DNA from: Barthelona sp. PCE | Lineage: Eukaryota; Metamonada: BaSk clade | DNA length: 64,000 nucleotides | NCBI GenBank assembly: GCA_040285745.1 | Contig: JAUFOR010000004.1 | Location: 930,001 to 994,000 of the forward strand | Direction of reading: 5' to 3' | Shown here: positions 12,601 to 18,390 of the stretch, piece after piece | How positions within the stretch are numbered: the stretch's first letter is position 1 | Layout of the letters: each line of letters starts with the position of its first letter | Notes under the pieces: model-generated | Databases searched by the model: none | Told to the model about the DNA's origin: nothing | The model's input: the letters and a program-made list of their open reading frames with translations, nothing else | Made by a program: the position numbers and the translations under genes

Positions 12601-13723
12601 ACAACACATCCGATACCTCAAAGTATGAACTCAACGAACCCTGCACAAGTTTGTATATGTACACATGTGAGGCGTATATCTTCACATTTGGAACAGAAAT
12701 GGAAAATGATCCCAAGAATCTATATGTCGTCATTGGTCCAATTATACAGTCCACACCAGGTGAAAAAGATCCTCCCGTTTGTAGAAAGTGACTGTTTGCA
12801 TCGCGATACCCTCGTAAGATTCCGCCTGAGTATTTGAAATTCGTTACAGTTAGTGTCCCAGCGAATAGAAAAACTGAAGAACTGAACATCTCTAAGGTTT
12901 TAATGGTTGTATCGTTCAATACAACGACGATGCCCCCTTTACGTACGTAAAGGGGTTCATTTATATGTGAACCGCTGTGGATTGTGATATTCGTGTTTGA
13001 GACAGTCAACGATGAAGTGATGTTATGATGAATGTTAATCACGTGCATAAAATTCATGACAGAAACGATTGTCTCGGAGGTGGGCTGTTGAAGAAATGTA
13101 ATTGTGGCATTGTGTCCGTCCAAATGACTGCCAGCGTTTGATGCATCTATTATATTACACATGTAGTGTCCGGATATTCGAAGCCCAAAATAGCACGAAA
13201 AGCTCTGTAGATACGCATACTTACTGATAAACACGTCTGAGAGATCTGCACGATCTCCAATTACAATGGATCCAACACCTCTGTGTGTGTAAGCAGCAAG
13301 CATAGCCTTGGGTGTGATAATGTTCCCGTCGATTGAACCACCTGAATTAACAACTAAACCACTGCCCACCAGTGTCAGCGTGTGATTGTTTAATAGTATA
13401 AGGGAATTACTAGTTAGACTGATACAACTTCCCAAATCGGAGCAATGTACAGTTGTATCGCCATCTAGATGAATATAAGATTCGCTACAAGTTATTCTAG
13501 TGACATACAATGTCCCTTCCAGTCGAATTCCCGATTTTATAAGCCGTATTTCCTTCAAAGAATTGGTTCCCTTGAAAACACGAACTTCATTCGTGACTTC
13601 GATGTTTGCATTAAGGCCAGGATGGTTTATGAAGGCAAACCCATCGTTTTGTGCACTTAAATACATGACACATGTTGTTGAAGTAAACAACAAAAGAAAA
13701 AAAAGTTTGAATAATAATTTCAT
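1..13723 (-). CDS. giant beta-helix / IPT-like surface protein with C-terminal membrane region (partial, runs off left edge)
   Basis: One reading frame stays open from an ATG at 13723 to the window edge (4,574 codons, no stop). An in-frame TAG lies a few codons upstream with no other ATG between, so the start is firm. Residues 1-25 form a signal peptide (MKLLFKLFFLLLFTSTTCVM). Residues to about 3,000 are a long run of short beta-strand-like repeats rich in Asn, Ser, Thr, Val and Ile with many N-x-S/T sequons, which looks like a pectin-lyase/Pmp-type right-handed beta-helix. IPT/TIG-like stretches follow, for example VTSVSPTLLPTDGG near residues 3290-3310. A Cys-rich GCC/ephrin-receptor-like module (CxCxxGY and CPxGEF motifs) covers about 4344-4485, and at least three hydrophobic helices cover about 4490-4567. 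The protein is probably an adhesin or receptor at the plasma membrane; the family calls are by pattern only. The last ~3.6 kb of the window part is strikingly GC-rich. The C terminus lies outside the window. Confidence 0.85.
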   Translation of the reverse strand, partial: MKLLFKLFFLLLFTSTTCVMYLSAQNDGFAFINHPGLNANIEVTNEVRVFKGTNSLKEIRLIKSGIRLEGTLYVTRITCSESYIHLDGDTTVHCSDLGSCISLTSNSLILLNNHTLTLVGSGLVVNSGGSIDGNIITPKAMLAAYTHRGVGSIVIGDRADLSDVFISKYAYLQSFSCYFGLRISGHYMCNIIDASNAGSHLDGHNATITFLQQPTSETIVSVMNFMHVINIHHNITSSLTVSNTNITIHSGSHINEPLYVRKGGIVVVLNDTTIKTLEMFSSSVFLFAGTLTVTNFKYSGGILRGYRDANSHFLQTGGSFSPGVDCIIGPMTTYRFLGSFSISVPNVKIYASHVYIYKLVQGSLSSYFEVSDVLSMESMSSQSYALRVKCGEFISDRLIVDYNSDFQLTTSKIIIDNALTLKSKMEISTTVLQVGTITFDTGWLVLSDSSLLVKGGVLIKVIPANDVLFKCSGNNFIEVFGQLQKTITETFTLVSDTSPGFYIFHSFSNNIPPPSIVTESRLYAPGSGLTPSSQFIVQETTDCEETSDVTFLFPDSECSTVTQKTFIASSARLLFDGSDSQETNVFGFGSVIFSDSGSGLWSLFSGIFGGFIDLIKLTRIQPQFLIVTGGMRCQYEMCDLEVYAQESSIITFFTDPVEETGLITLRTVPIPAGSSYLTQSFRVDLSPFSVLNIESRNLVLQVFGSCEIVICVFPEVNERTQLIASLGSDIRISEFSIDEEMNNSLMLINGFTILDTATVNSVSFDISANTPRSAIVIEGVCDRCLFSNARIIVRDNGYVRSTHASSCEIIVYGHFLIDGEEASINHMLSVYGVFETVSQFESGNVYFSPFSVVINSGTYLLDAELVGFHTLIVKSPAAQMSHTIKDKDPLRNIINVCAEKFIVLYSVPIPSIYIYSDYLVQMKTEVDGGLIFNLHVKAPSLEAVEFLGDSWINVTGNTLVEAVWSHGAKLYVEYDKISQVTAPTGVLQVYSSKGRASFDQHLISQLYILFVGQDITIAADSCNSDRYFYWVTPNGHMNVAEPGDCNAFKHIIEGTYETKKDFSLVTTRFFPLNKPKLVMLSTTLSQFKSYDNWEMTVVFNTSSVNLSLKGGLWDLYSHRETEYRLSAQESIHINFGTYSSLTEIISYTSVTVSGTVHLTLNETVSVICNPQLNNNFLDIDSSGVLDQFSLDVSVVDCDMYIEGDATNAVITLSNGFLQAPNVTVSAFTSSGNSTIYSASIDSIVDISGFLGVGSPMPALPSHVNYTILIPEFFIEFSLQDVSFNLDCGLLELCNVILPQYTTFSNATVKSETPDTVVFHASSLVVKSSSINTVFNVSGDSEMMGEFHATFVYQQLHVDASFNKVMLLTGSIVSGNITFNDGLLWPNSALKNCTVSADVINYSNRTTIDCDEVNVKYMSYVDIQPDSGVSAIDKAPDSNAVSHFGSKQQQTISVFGSDVNDAQYKFEPDAINVYNKHYYIETLKDGTKRVFLRMYRDISRSFVFEDTHILLYRASFSDAEFQTKSSVRLWGEIEGNVVFNNTFVFLDGDVSLKGNVQCHGCRLYLNGFSLSSSGTWTVQSGTQESGVVNGTLSVAQLSVFDALRVSVAHIVCVELEHFNTLFVEAMSSVSTNNVIFSNATIFGRLNVAGNIKVIDVVTVPLYNSTLGISGAFSQSNNIIPLCGMFTTVRVTGDVNLTTDLSCFQWVIVDSAINADIITSNIKVIGSVGHITLVDNAKLWLLGEGNIIINNLTIKTAPDMVAHNPERVTLSVGTLGVSDVANVVFTYIELLTIESIIGDDTIFTFRVRETIIKDIFWCGTIQSYSPLSINSITCSNSLLIDAPFKSDFLSIYGGCDVEMNSLCEIETLNMWYSNISVFEMYSFADVSLTESIIFIERSGPIYSVGIFREGALVINNSQSVEAAIITTQGVLVELSSTVIFKGANRIVFSTRTTSDAFIYINIIVSNTSEMPYFMITEKSALIPMRLNGSIEISNDKQKYIDNEDDVYYNIDANIRYRFVFGEYICADNRYTFVLSSGSVTVSASNTQVFSLGPVTYSSTISTVAYIMSDVHFSAAVELSLPSSMYIGGFNSAITGSDMITFIFTDIYSSNFFIQVSRISTPLKFTNRPIGRRILKMFIFNQSDDVMPEFQFIYGNYGIYSNRFTPSAVSTGTNSISIDLFANYFLIQSIDISMKSNHYFNFRNGFGYITGHDMIKEVSIVHNCIVVYPDWGGIDGVTALTYFKNTKVLVNGTLTIRGFSSAYRTIEFFVAGTGMVDLLMETQSDGSIGMYMEKGSILQFSQNNQLPYFSFHVEYGVRIIGKDTAFAKLFDQSLFSLLFEHAASIILRDRSTNPQLQSWKNYAYFSVTGSVALPIDPLVFKLYVSSTSTITNVDSTFNSIIWNQDIDFTFEYFLRADSYMGSLTAKYVKKSELCNIVWVEKHNNWLFANLDYVGYRSHELKSIMASGYNDTSYDEIVKPGKMLFTRNIRYKVAYIPVKMHIIAFDGTILSGVHTMKDIITLMHGASLSLPIRSELSGCDNIMPFAFAGSFMRQSDFVEYSLSFTNITFEDVNFFIDTLVLVHDGSEDNLQIVAQMKSISLIVNAPLLRVYLAINTTTIQTCLIQSTQTVLSHRMSGIDVQYFDNSIFTRCDECVLSNSLVYDLSQYPSKRCVFSTSLLINSHELKGRFEHCSFESSVASGEFYGQLSFIDSSIEGLINDAVVDANNSTVRAIVRDSTLGGDSFNATLYNTDGTAEGTFRIASTPDKKSHLSGVIEFASDLSMDSSTVEGEVFVAGDASFTLGAASSLTISGSANVSVTEDFNVTAYVERGASLFISNAHSNVEVFNSPNVFVPGAIHRALLDMRSVSETATTNSFVLSGKESQSLNGSPWILVRGNETSNSEGFVVYTSQMEDVRGISFPYSNTNGYSYLRPKLMAMMAIDTCLPRIIPRSGFHTIRCNFTEDQQLFSDNYDFHVSDTCKSTREIPISFIPDGQSKIFEFTIDMQQYIHSPVFSAVEKDSRDILELYKPVVAVPYMYHEQLVVRGGDHITITADEWIHGNECSDYGARFFGQDIPSASTSISELSFVLPPFLGRNHSLHVTDFGIEQGSFCCIDRVPPKIDLIWVNEANIVVRGSDFLDPALFSESVFSLSINGNTYLCDNITVLWNDTHIVAVGLAQLFCPEDTINIVIHHNIYTYDAGSFLLPFPTITSHQSITLIALPQSVSFALSAYYSLACSVSFEYSHTNHRMIGGLTDQGEQLTFTVNNIVGKVTVEVFDTPVTISPPTPIVTSVSPTLLPTDGGIVIITGQYLGDSLFPKATSEVYGYVTLQFVQQERLELLVMPGVGNDILYSIFVAETQIMFSHQHKLSYLPPVLYPPVIGACYTSLRVPLIGANFGPAGTEATARFTYNDWTPSIPVFVLGHRSALAILPPGPDDLCSNPALLETADIRFDVSVGGQTSYSIPAQYSVFPSVEPNNVPCARFASSVTLRVDMSSTGMIPEPRIRLSSDMHISVHTCALDGYLLTCVVPGLVSAEYTGSVQIAGHSEWIALSGRVYAFDVPNQRFIIPIGQEHLVSVKLSHVHTSAIGVNYDGHAMITNTTDEGVAFAHAFSQSGSGIVVTVGDFSVEPSIVFDAVSVDSQTFYMPYGAPYRVSVAATGLHMCRSLVVQVQGIVFLGSFNGATLESDVHVLKTGWSSMHAFCDDVQLYVGEARVFTLDASEIHAFDDAPFSATLCGIGLPPLSLGVCASEACGDCWCFVECVTESLALDPIGIDIPLTRVARPEFSQILWPYGVDHQAKLEPKNPIHSSVSFAMENITFAPSDLALLLGGALYGNTSMRVATPASSYSLSPVTVIKPLLGAILPKKLSMLEDKVIKLTGIHLTEFEGYVLRARYKTTTVYCQLRAGLEFECPFIDPGMYTMDLSTTGGRLFSNGLELQVELPRSELCDTANIPETSRLFELVMNIPHVVALNVALDDARLTDGQRCDVGWSELRREVVDIDREAFVTAISVVLYEPCDVSMVARTANETWVFEPADIVCEQFSSGIMYHELCIMFFDHVRASSFDIELVGCSAVTEVELFGHYVDQVVDLRVVGPMSASIDASSVPLAVAPLNILGRQLAVDQGVLVDGSFVPVANQQLLLSVPKKHGLQCVTVAYSGASTKFCILILAGQAESCAVLTVNSQLVPNTSVPFNVECTDAYGGAASSAVAVECDAGCSFEDSTLILAEPARSNNVTVSSGRFTAITELELMPVPYAAQFFVVRSGIGQPLEIEAHLTDYTDQPVADVGDVAVSTDGVLLHEDSWEAHMGIAIVTTPILNIPLGSNVTVAITANSTKATFELTISDMECPAHSMFVGDACVCSPGYTRRDDVCSACPVGEFKTAEGDVPCASCPSTMISPIAAVSPLQCQCADNYRLVESTCVQCHETVSCANNTISSAMPNHFLEPQATVALTCPSLECDGATCVSARGFMCSMCPNGESIGYDLECTGTKWTPLFHHILATLLLAVLAFAFDTATIAAVGAAALTLPFFGLRFYAINILTLKTPIIIPVAGLVIAYVLLYFAPSRMRSMSTFLVCHM

Positions 13724-13970
13724 TTGCTTAAAGTAACCCAACTGCAATAAACGCTAGTAAAAAAGCAGGTCTCATTGTAAAAAAACAAGAAGTAAGAATG
13801 AATAAGATATTGAAAGTTTTTTCATGTCTCATGAGCATTTTTTCATATAGTAAGAAAAGTAGTCTTCTGTAAACTGGATGATTTATTTGTTAAACAGGGA
13901 AAATCTGGTTTTAAATGTGTTTTAAATCTCCAATTTTGGCAGGTTAACATAATGTTTATTTAAATGTGAT
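13724..13970. promoter_or_regulatory. intergenic; probable promoter of the giant minus-strand gene
   Basis: This 247-base AT-rich stretch separates the aldehyde dehydrogenase stop from the giant gene start, both on the minus strand. It contains GAGCATTTTTTC at 13833-13844, about 110 bases upstream of the start. The reverse complement has the AAAATGCTC core seen upstream of several other genes in the window. The promoter role is inferred from position and recurrence only. Confidence 0.35.
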
Positions 13971-13975
13971 TTATT
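13970..13975 (-). terminator. AATAAA polyadenylation signal overlapping the aldehyde dehydrogenase stop
   Basis: The last codon and stop read GAA TAA ATC, so AATAAA contains the whole stop codon. The signal assignment is inferred from the motif and the same arrangement at other genes in the window. Confidence 0.5.
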
Positions 13976-15404
13976 CGGTCATAAAATCGACCATCCACTT
14001 ATCAAAGTTGCTCCTGTTTGGATACTTTCCACTATCAAGGCTGATCCAACCTCTGTGCAAAGTTGACTGCAAATGAGAGAAGCAGTCGAATGTCTGCTTT
14101 CCGTGATAAGAACCAAAACCAGACTTGCCCACACCTCCAAAAGGGAGCTCCTCAACAGCAACATGACTGATGATATCATTGATACACACACCACCTGCCT
14201 GAATCTGTGAAAGATATTGCTCTATAACATGTTTATCCTTTGAAAAAACGTAGGCTGCAAGTGCTGGTGGCTTGCTCTGAGCGTATGCAACACACTCTTC
14301 AATATCAGAGTACTTGTAAATGGGGAGAATAGGACCAAAGATCTCTTCATTAGCGATTCGCATATCAGGAGTAACACCTTCTAAAAGAGTTGGGGCCATG
14401 TAACGCTCCTTCTCATCGTATGTACCTCCGAGCAGAGGGGTGGCTCCCTTTTCAAGAGCATCATCGAGCAGAGCTTTCAGTCTGCTGAAGTGGCGATCTG
14501 CAATAATACGTCCAAACTCTTCTGTTTCCTGAGGATTTTCTCCATACACTTCGCGAACTGCGTAGGCATATTTAAAGGTAAATTCTTCATAGACGTCTTC
14601 GTGTACCATAAGATAATTTGGTGCTACACAAATTTGGCTTGCGTTGAAGAACTTACCACAGAGACGTTTAGCTGATACATCCAGGTTTGCGGTTTCTGTC
14701 ACAATGGACGGGTTCTCGCCTCCCAACTCAAGTACATAAGGAATAAAACGCTCAACACACTGCCTGGCAATGATTTTTCCCACTGTAGATGATCCAGTGA
14801 AGAAGACAAAGTCTATCTTACATGCTTCATCGGGTGCTAATAAAGTTGTTGTGAGTGGGACATCCAGCTCTTCACCAGCAAGCACTACAATGGCATCAGT
14901 GTCGAGATACTCTGGTACGAGACGGCATATCAGGGCTGTTGTTTCAATTGTATAGGGAGAGGGTCGGAGAATGGAACAGTTACCAGCAGAAATTGCACCA
15001 GCAAGAGGACCCAACGAAAGCATAACAGGAAAGTTGAATGGTGCAATAACCAGGGTTGTTCCGTATGGTCTTGGTTGCACGTAAGCACTTGACGGTTTGA
15101 ACGCCATTGAGGTTCCCACCTTTCTTGGCTTCATTAAACTTTTAGTGTGCTTCTTCAGATACTTAATTTCCTCAAAAAATGGGAATAAGTCCAGTAGTCT
15201 TGCGTCCATTCGTCCACGGTGCAAATCAGCCACAAGGGCATCAATAAACAGGTCTTTGTTGTCTTTCACCATATCTTCAAGACGTTGAAGCTGTTCAAGT
15301 CTCCATTCAAGAGATTTAGTTTTTCCAGTCTTGAATGTTTCCTTTAAGCGATTAGATACTTCGTAACAATCTTCTATAGTATTATCAGGAAAAGGTTCTG
15401 ACAT
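13971..15404 (-). CDS. aldehyde dehydrogenase, class 3-like
   Basis: This 477-residue protein oxidises aldehydes to acids using NAD(P)+, and matches the short class 3 branch (no N-terminal extension, about 450-490 aa). Visible motifs are the cofactor-site FFTGSSTVGK (201-210), ELGGENP with the general base Glu226, and the nucleophile Cys259 in NASQICVAPNY. Residues 395-430 carry the conserved C-terminal GGVCINDII and LPFGGVGKSGFG segments. The usual CGQ before the catalytic Cys reads ASQ here. No signal or organelle-targeting peptide is evident, so it is probably cytosolic; the hydrophobic membrane tail of some class 3 enzymes is absent. Its TAA stop lies inside an AATAAA motif. It may detoxify aldehydes or serve fermentation; the substrate cannot be inferred. 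Confidence 0.95.
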   Translation of the reverse strand: MSEPFPDNTIEDCYEVSNRLKETFKTGKTKSLEWRLEQLQRLEDMVKDNKDLFIDALVADLHRGRMDARLLDLFPFFEEIKYLKKHTKSLMKPRKVGTSMAFKPSSAYVQPRPYGTTLVIAPFNFPVMLSLGPLAGAISAGNCSILRPSPYTIETTALICRLVPEYLDTDAIVVLAGEELDVPLTTTLLAPDEACKIDFVFFTGSSTVGKIIARQCVERFIPYVLELGGENPSIVTETANLDVSAKRLCGKFFNASQICVAPNYLMVHEDVYEEFTFKYAYAVREVYGENPQETEEFGRIIADRHFSRLKALLDDALEKGATPLLGGTYDEKERYMAPTLLEGVTPDMRIANEEIFGPILPIYKYSDIEECVAYAQSKPPALAAYVFSKDKHVIEQYLSQIQAGGVCINDIISHVAVEELPFGGVGKSGFGSYHGKQTFDCFSHLQSTLHRGWISLDSGKYPNRSNFDKWMVDFMTE

Positions 15405-15705
15405 TGCTTGTTGAAATGGGATGAAAATGTTTATGCAGCTTTCATTCCTTTAAATGTCATTCCTTTTGTCCTGCATGTGGTAGGTGTGCTAGAGATCGTG
15501 GTGAAAGCCATCATTTTAGCATGTAAAGAAACGTAAAAGAGGTATTCCATATTCTTTGTAAGTATGATAAGGCTCAATACTTGGGCCTTCGCAAATGAAT
15601 ACCAATTTCCTACACGGTTGTGCACTTACTCTGGCCAGCTCCAATTCTTTAAACTTTAACTGTGAATTGTACAAGTATAATTTTTTATCACAAAAAGTTA
15701 CACAT
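15405..15705. other. intergenic, no gene recognised
   Basis: About 300 bases lie between the SGNH hydrolase stop and the aldehyde dehydrogenase start, both on the minus strand. Two short minus-strand frames (15431-15625 and 15516-15746) overlap each other in different frames and show no recognisable protein. I treat them as chance frames. The region presumably holds the aldehyde dehydrogenase promoter. Confidence 0.5.
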
Positions 15706-15710
15706 TTATT
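15705..15710 (-). terminator. AATAAA overlapping the SGNH hydrolase stop
   Basis: The end of the gene reads AAA TAA ATG, so the TAA stop is part of AATAAA. This is the same arrangement as at 13970-13975. Confidence 0.45.
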
Positions 15711-16326
15711 TGTTTTTGAAGCTTTGCAGGTCATACTCAAGTGCACGGGCTACAATTGGCTGACATTCCTCGCTCCAATGAATACCATCAGCCATAAAAG
15801 CTTTTGCTTTAGACAGTAAAAGAATTTGTTTAAGAGAGGTGCGCAGTATTTTGTGAAGCTCATCAGTTTCTTCAAACCGCTCATCCACACCTTCATTTAG
15901 TTCATTACAGGCATCACACCAGTTCATGAGCATACCATTACCGAAAACACTCGGATTAACTGGTGGAATATCAATCAGAAGGACTGGCGCAATCCTCCTC
16001 AGATTTCTCATCATTAGCAAAAGTGTATCAATTTGACTTGTTAAAGAACCCTTTGCAACATTATTGGTGCCAATCATTACTATGAACAAAGTAACGTTAG
16101 GATAATTGTCAGATTGAAAGAAAGGCACATATTGTTCGGCATGCATAGTATTAATTGTCGCACCACTTATAGACAAGTTAACAAAATCGTGCCCCAATGT
16201 TTTTGCGAGGAGAAAAGGCCAACACTTGGATTTATTCTCGATCTTATAACCATAAGTTAGTGAATCGCCAAAGAACACGATCATTATAATGGAAAAAATG
16301 CAGTAAACAACAGATACACCGTTCAT
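15706..16326 (-). CDS. SGNH/GDSL-family hydrolase
   Basis: This 206-residue protein has the four family blocks in order: FGDSLTYG (block I Ser, about residues 19-26), a SISGAT stretch providing the block II Gly, MIGTNN (block III Asn) and DGIHWS near the C terminus (block V Asp/His). The family hydrolyses ester or thioester bonds; typical members are 180-250 aa. The first 18 residues (MNGVSVVYCIFSIIMIVF) are hydrophobic and could be a membrane anchor or signal, but they run straight into block I, so translation may instead start at Met15 or Met17. The TAA stop lies inside an AATAAA. It is on the same strand as the aldehyde dehydrogenase; no functional link is evident. Confidence 0.88.
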   Translation of the reverse strand: MNGVSVVYCIFSIIMIVFFGDSLTYGYKIENKSKCWPFLLAKTLGHDFVNLSISGATINTMHAEQYVPFFQSDNYPNVTLFIVMIGTNNVAKGSLTSQIDTLLLMMRNLRRIAPVLLIDIPPVNPSVFGNGMLMNWCDACNELNEGVDERFEETDELHKILRTSLKQILLLSKAKAFMADGIHWSEECQPIVARALEYDLQSFKNK

Positions 16327-16698
16327 TTTTCCTCATAGATTTGCAGCTTATTCCAATTTGCATCGGTGTAGGTGTTTTACAGCATATACACCGTTTAATG
16401 ATCCATATTAGGATCGAAAATTATGTAATGATGGTTTGTGCCTCTATTTGGCTTGGTGCTGAATAGTCTATATGTATTGTGGTCTATTTCAGGTATTTAT
16501 CGTGAAATAGCGTAAATTTGATAAGCAAGACAACATATGCTGAGATATTTTGCAATTCTTCCCTTGCAATAAGCTAGACATTTTTGTATATCAGACACAT
16601 CATCATATCCGGTAAAAAAGACATCTGAGATATCTTGGATACCAAAAATATACTTCTAAGATAATTAACTCGCAATTAATATTACCACTATATTCTCA
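16327..16698. promoter_or_regulatory. divergent intergenic region
   Basis: This AT-rich spacer of 372 bases lies between the SGNH hydrolase (minus) and the Kazal protein (plus), so it should hold both promoters. I see no RNA gene, repeat or clear conserved element in it. Confidence 0.4.
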
Positions 16699-18234
16699 AT
16701 GCTTAAGCTAAAAGTATTGCTCTTCCTGGTGTTAACCAGCTCCGTGTTTGCGGCTGTGTCACCAATGGTTTCTCTAAACGGTTGTAGGCTTGGAGAGGAT
16801 CCGGTTTGCTGCTGTCGAGGAAATGGACAACAATGTACCATCGTACTTAACTCCTGCATTTGTAAGAGAATGCAGCTCACGCTCGCACCTCCTTCAAAAT
16901 GCTCTTCCATTCCTGCTTACAGAGATCTTGCTGCTAACGATCTCCCAGTTCCCAGTATGATTAACATCGCCAAGTGCCAACACCACCACAAGCCGGTTTG
17001 TGGTGTAACTAAGGATGGTGATTTTGTTGAATATCATAATGAATGTGTTGCCAAGAGATCCAACGCTCATATTCTTGTCCACCACCGTTGCCCCCATCCC
17101 AGGCGTCCCGTTGTTGAGAAGGATGTTCGTCCATCCCAGAACGGTGCTTGTCCAAGAGTTAACCGCCCTGTTTGTGCTCTTCAGATGAATCGTGGTTTTT
17201 CAAGACCTTCTCAATCGATTTCGGAGGAAGAGGTCATGGAAAAGATGCACGGTGATATCAACATTCGTCGTCGCCGCGTCAAGGTCAAACACACCCGTCC
17301 TGATCACTACAAAACTGTTATTAACAAGTGTATTGCTGAGCAAAAGGGTATGGTCGTCATGCACGACGGTCCCTGTTGCAAGGTTAATCTTCGTGATTCC
17401 CCCTGTCGTGTACCTAAAGAGTTTGATTCTTTGATTATGGAGCTTCGTGCTAAGAAGAAGAACGATGCATTTGGTGGTCGCCCTGAACCAGAGGACGAGT
17501 ACGAGTACATCACTGAGGACTCTATGGGTGGACCCGTCATCAGAAGAAAGAAGGCTAAGAAATCTCCCATTGATGACATGTTTGCTGCCAACTCTGAGAA
17601 CTCCTTTGATCCCTTCGGCGGTCGCCCTGAACCAGAGGATGAGTACGAGTACATCACTGAGGACCCTATGGGTGGACCCGTCATCAGAAGAAAGAAGGCT
17701 AAGAAGTCTCCCATTGATGACATGTTTGCTGCCAACTCTGAGAACTCCTTTGATCCCTTCGGCGGTCGCCCTGAACCAGAGGACGAGTACGAGTACATCA
17801 CTGAGGACCCTATGGGTGGACCCGTCATCAAGAAGAAGAAGGCTAAGAAGTCTCCCATTGATGACATGTTTGCCCCCCAGCCTGCTTCAAACAAACACCA
17901 TCACCACTTTTTAGTTTACCAACCAGTTTGTTGCAAGACGAAGTACGGTAAGAAATCATCCTTCCCGAACTTGTATGTTGCCAAGAGAAGCGGTGCTGAA
18001 CTTATCCACCCCGGTCTTTGTGATAAGAACCTCGAGTTAATTCGTCGCAAGACCAACTACATTGCTAGTGGCACTATTGATCCTGCTATGTTGAATAATG
18101 CAAACTTTGAATATGAGTGTCCCGTTATTGAGACCAACAACTTCCGTGTCTGCGGTTTTGATGGTGTTACATACGCTTCCGAGTGCTTTGCCAATAAGTT
18201 TGGCACGTTTGTTCTTTATGAAGGCAAGTGTTAG
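16699..18234 (+). CDS. secreted multi-Kazal-like protein with triple internal repeat
   Basis: This 511-residue Cys-rich protein has a clear signal peptide (MLKLKVLLFLVLTSSVFAAV). Several Kazal-type protease-inhibitor-like units are visible: a divergent one at about 29-69, one at about 93-132 with KPVCGV and YHNECVAK, one starting near 151 (NRPVCAL) whose second half (INKCIAE, DGPCC) is split off by an insertion, a degenerate one near 410-445 where the usual N-x-C has become NLY, and a good C-terminal one (FRVCGFDGVTYASECF) to residue 511. Kazal domains classically inhibit serine proteases. Between units lie three near-identical 48-residue repeats with alternating acidic and Lys/Arg-rich parts (EDEYEYITED, RKKAKKS). 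Codons are strongly biased to C/G-ending forms, suggesting high expression. AATAAA follows the TAG stop within 14 bases. Confidence 0.85.
   Translation: MLKLKVLLFLVLTSSVFAAVSPMVSLNGCRLGEDPVCCCRGNGQQCTIVLNSCICKRMQLTLAPPSKCSSIPAYRDLAANDLPVPSMINIAKCQHHHKPVCGVTKDGDFVEYHNECVAKRSNAHILVHHRCPHPRRPVVEKDVRPSQNGACPRVNRPVCALQMNRGFSRPSQSISEEEVMEKMHGDINIRRRRVKVKHTRPDHYKTVINKCIAEQKGMVVMHDGPCCKVNLRDSPCRVPKEFDSLIMELRAKKKNDAFGGRPEPEDEYEYITEDSMGGPVIRRKKAKKSPIDDMFAANSENSFDPFGGRPEPEDEYEYITEDPMGGPVIRRKKAKKSPIDDMFAANSENSFDPFGGRPEPEDEYEYITEDPMGGPVIKKKKAKKSPIDDMFAPQPASNKHHHHFLVYQPVCCKTKYGKKSSFPNLYVAKRSGAELIHPGLCDKNLELIRRKTNYIASGTIDPAMLNNANFEYECPVIETNNFRVCGFDGVTYASECFANKFGTFVLYEGKC
17470..17877 (+). repeat. three tandem copies of a 144-bp (48-aa) in-frame repeat
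   Basis: The same CGCCCTGAACCAGAGGA start recurs at 17479, 17623 and 17767, a period of exactly 144 bases. Copies 1 and 2 are nearly identical at the DNA level; the third diverges after DDMFA. Each unit encodes FGGRPEPEDEYEYITED, then MGGPVI, a Lys/Arg cluster and SPIDDMF. Confidence 0.95.
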
Positions 18235-18390
18235 CTAATTAAATAAAACTTTTTCTTTTTTTTTTCAGTTATTTACTTTCTTGCAATCACATTGAGAGCT
18301 CACATGCGATATGTGATCAATTTTCTGAGAAAGTAATCACTACAAATTCGTTTTAATTAAGTTCTCCCTTTCTATCCTTTTCGTTACTTC

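Noticed and set aside
15431-15746. Two overlapping short minus-strand frames between the SGNH hydrolase and aldehyde dehydrogenase
   Set aside because: They lie in different frames over the same promoter-like DNA and contain nothing recognisable.
17307-17894. 195-codon minus-strand frame with repeats, and 17447-17914 plus-strand frame
   Set aside because: Both are shadows of the Kazal protein's 144-bp repeats; their apparent repeats mirror the coding repeat.
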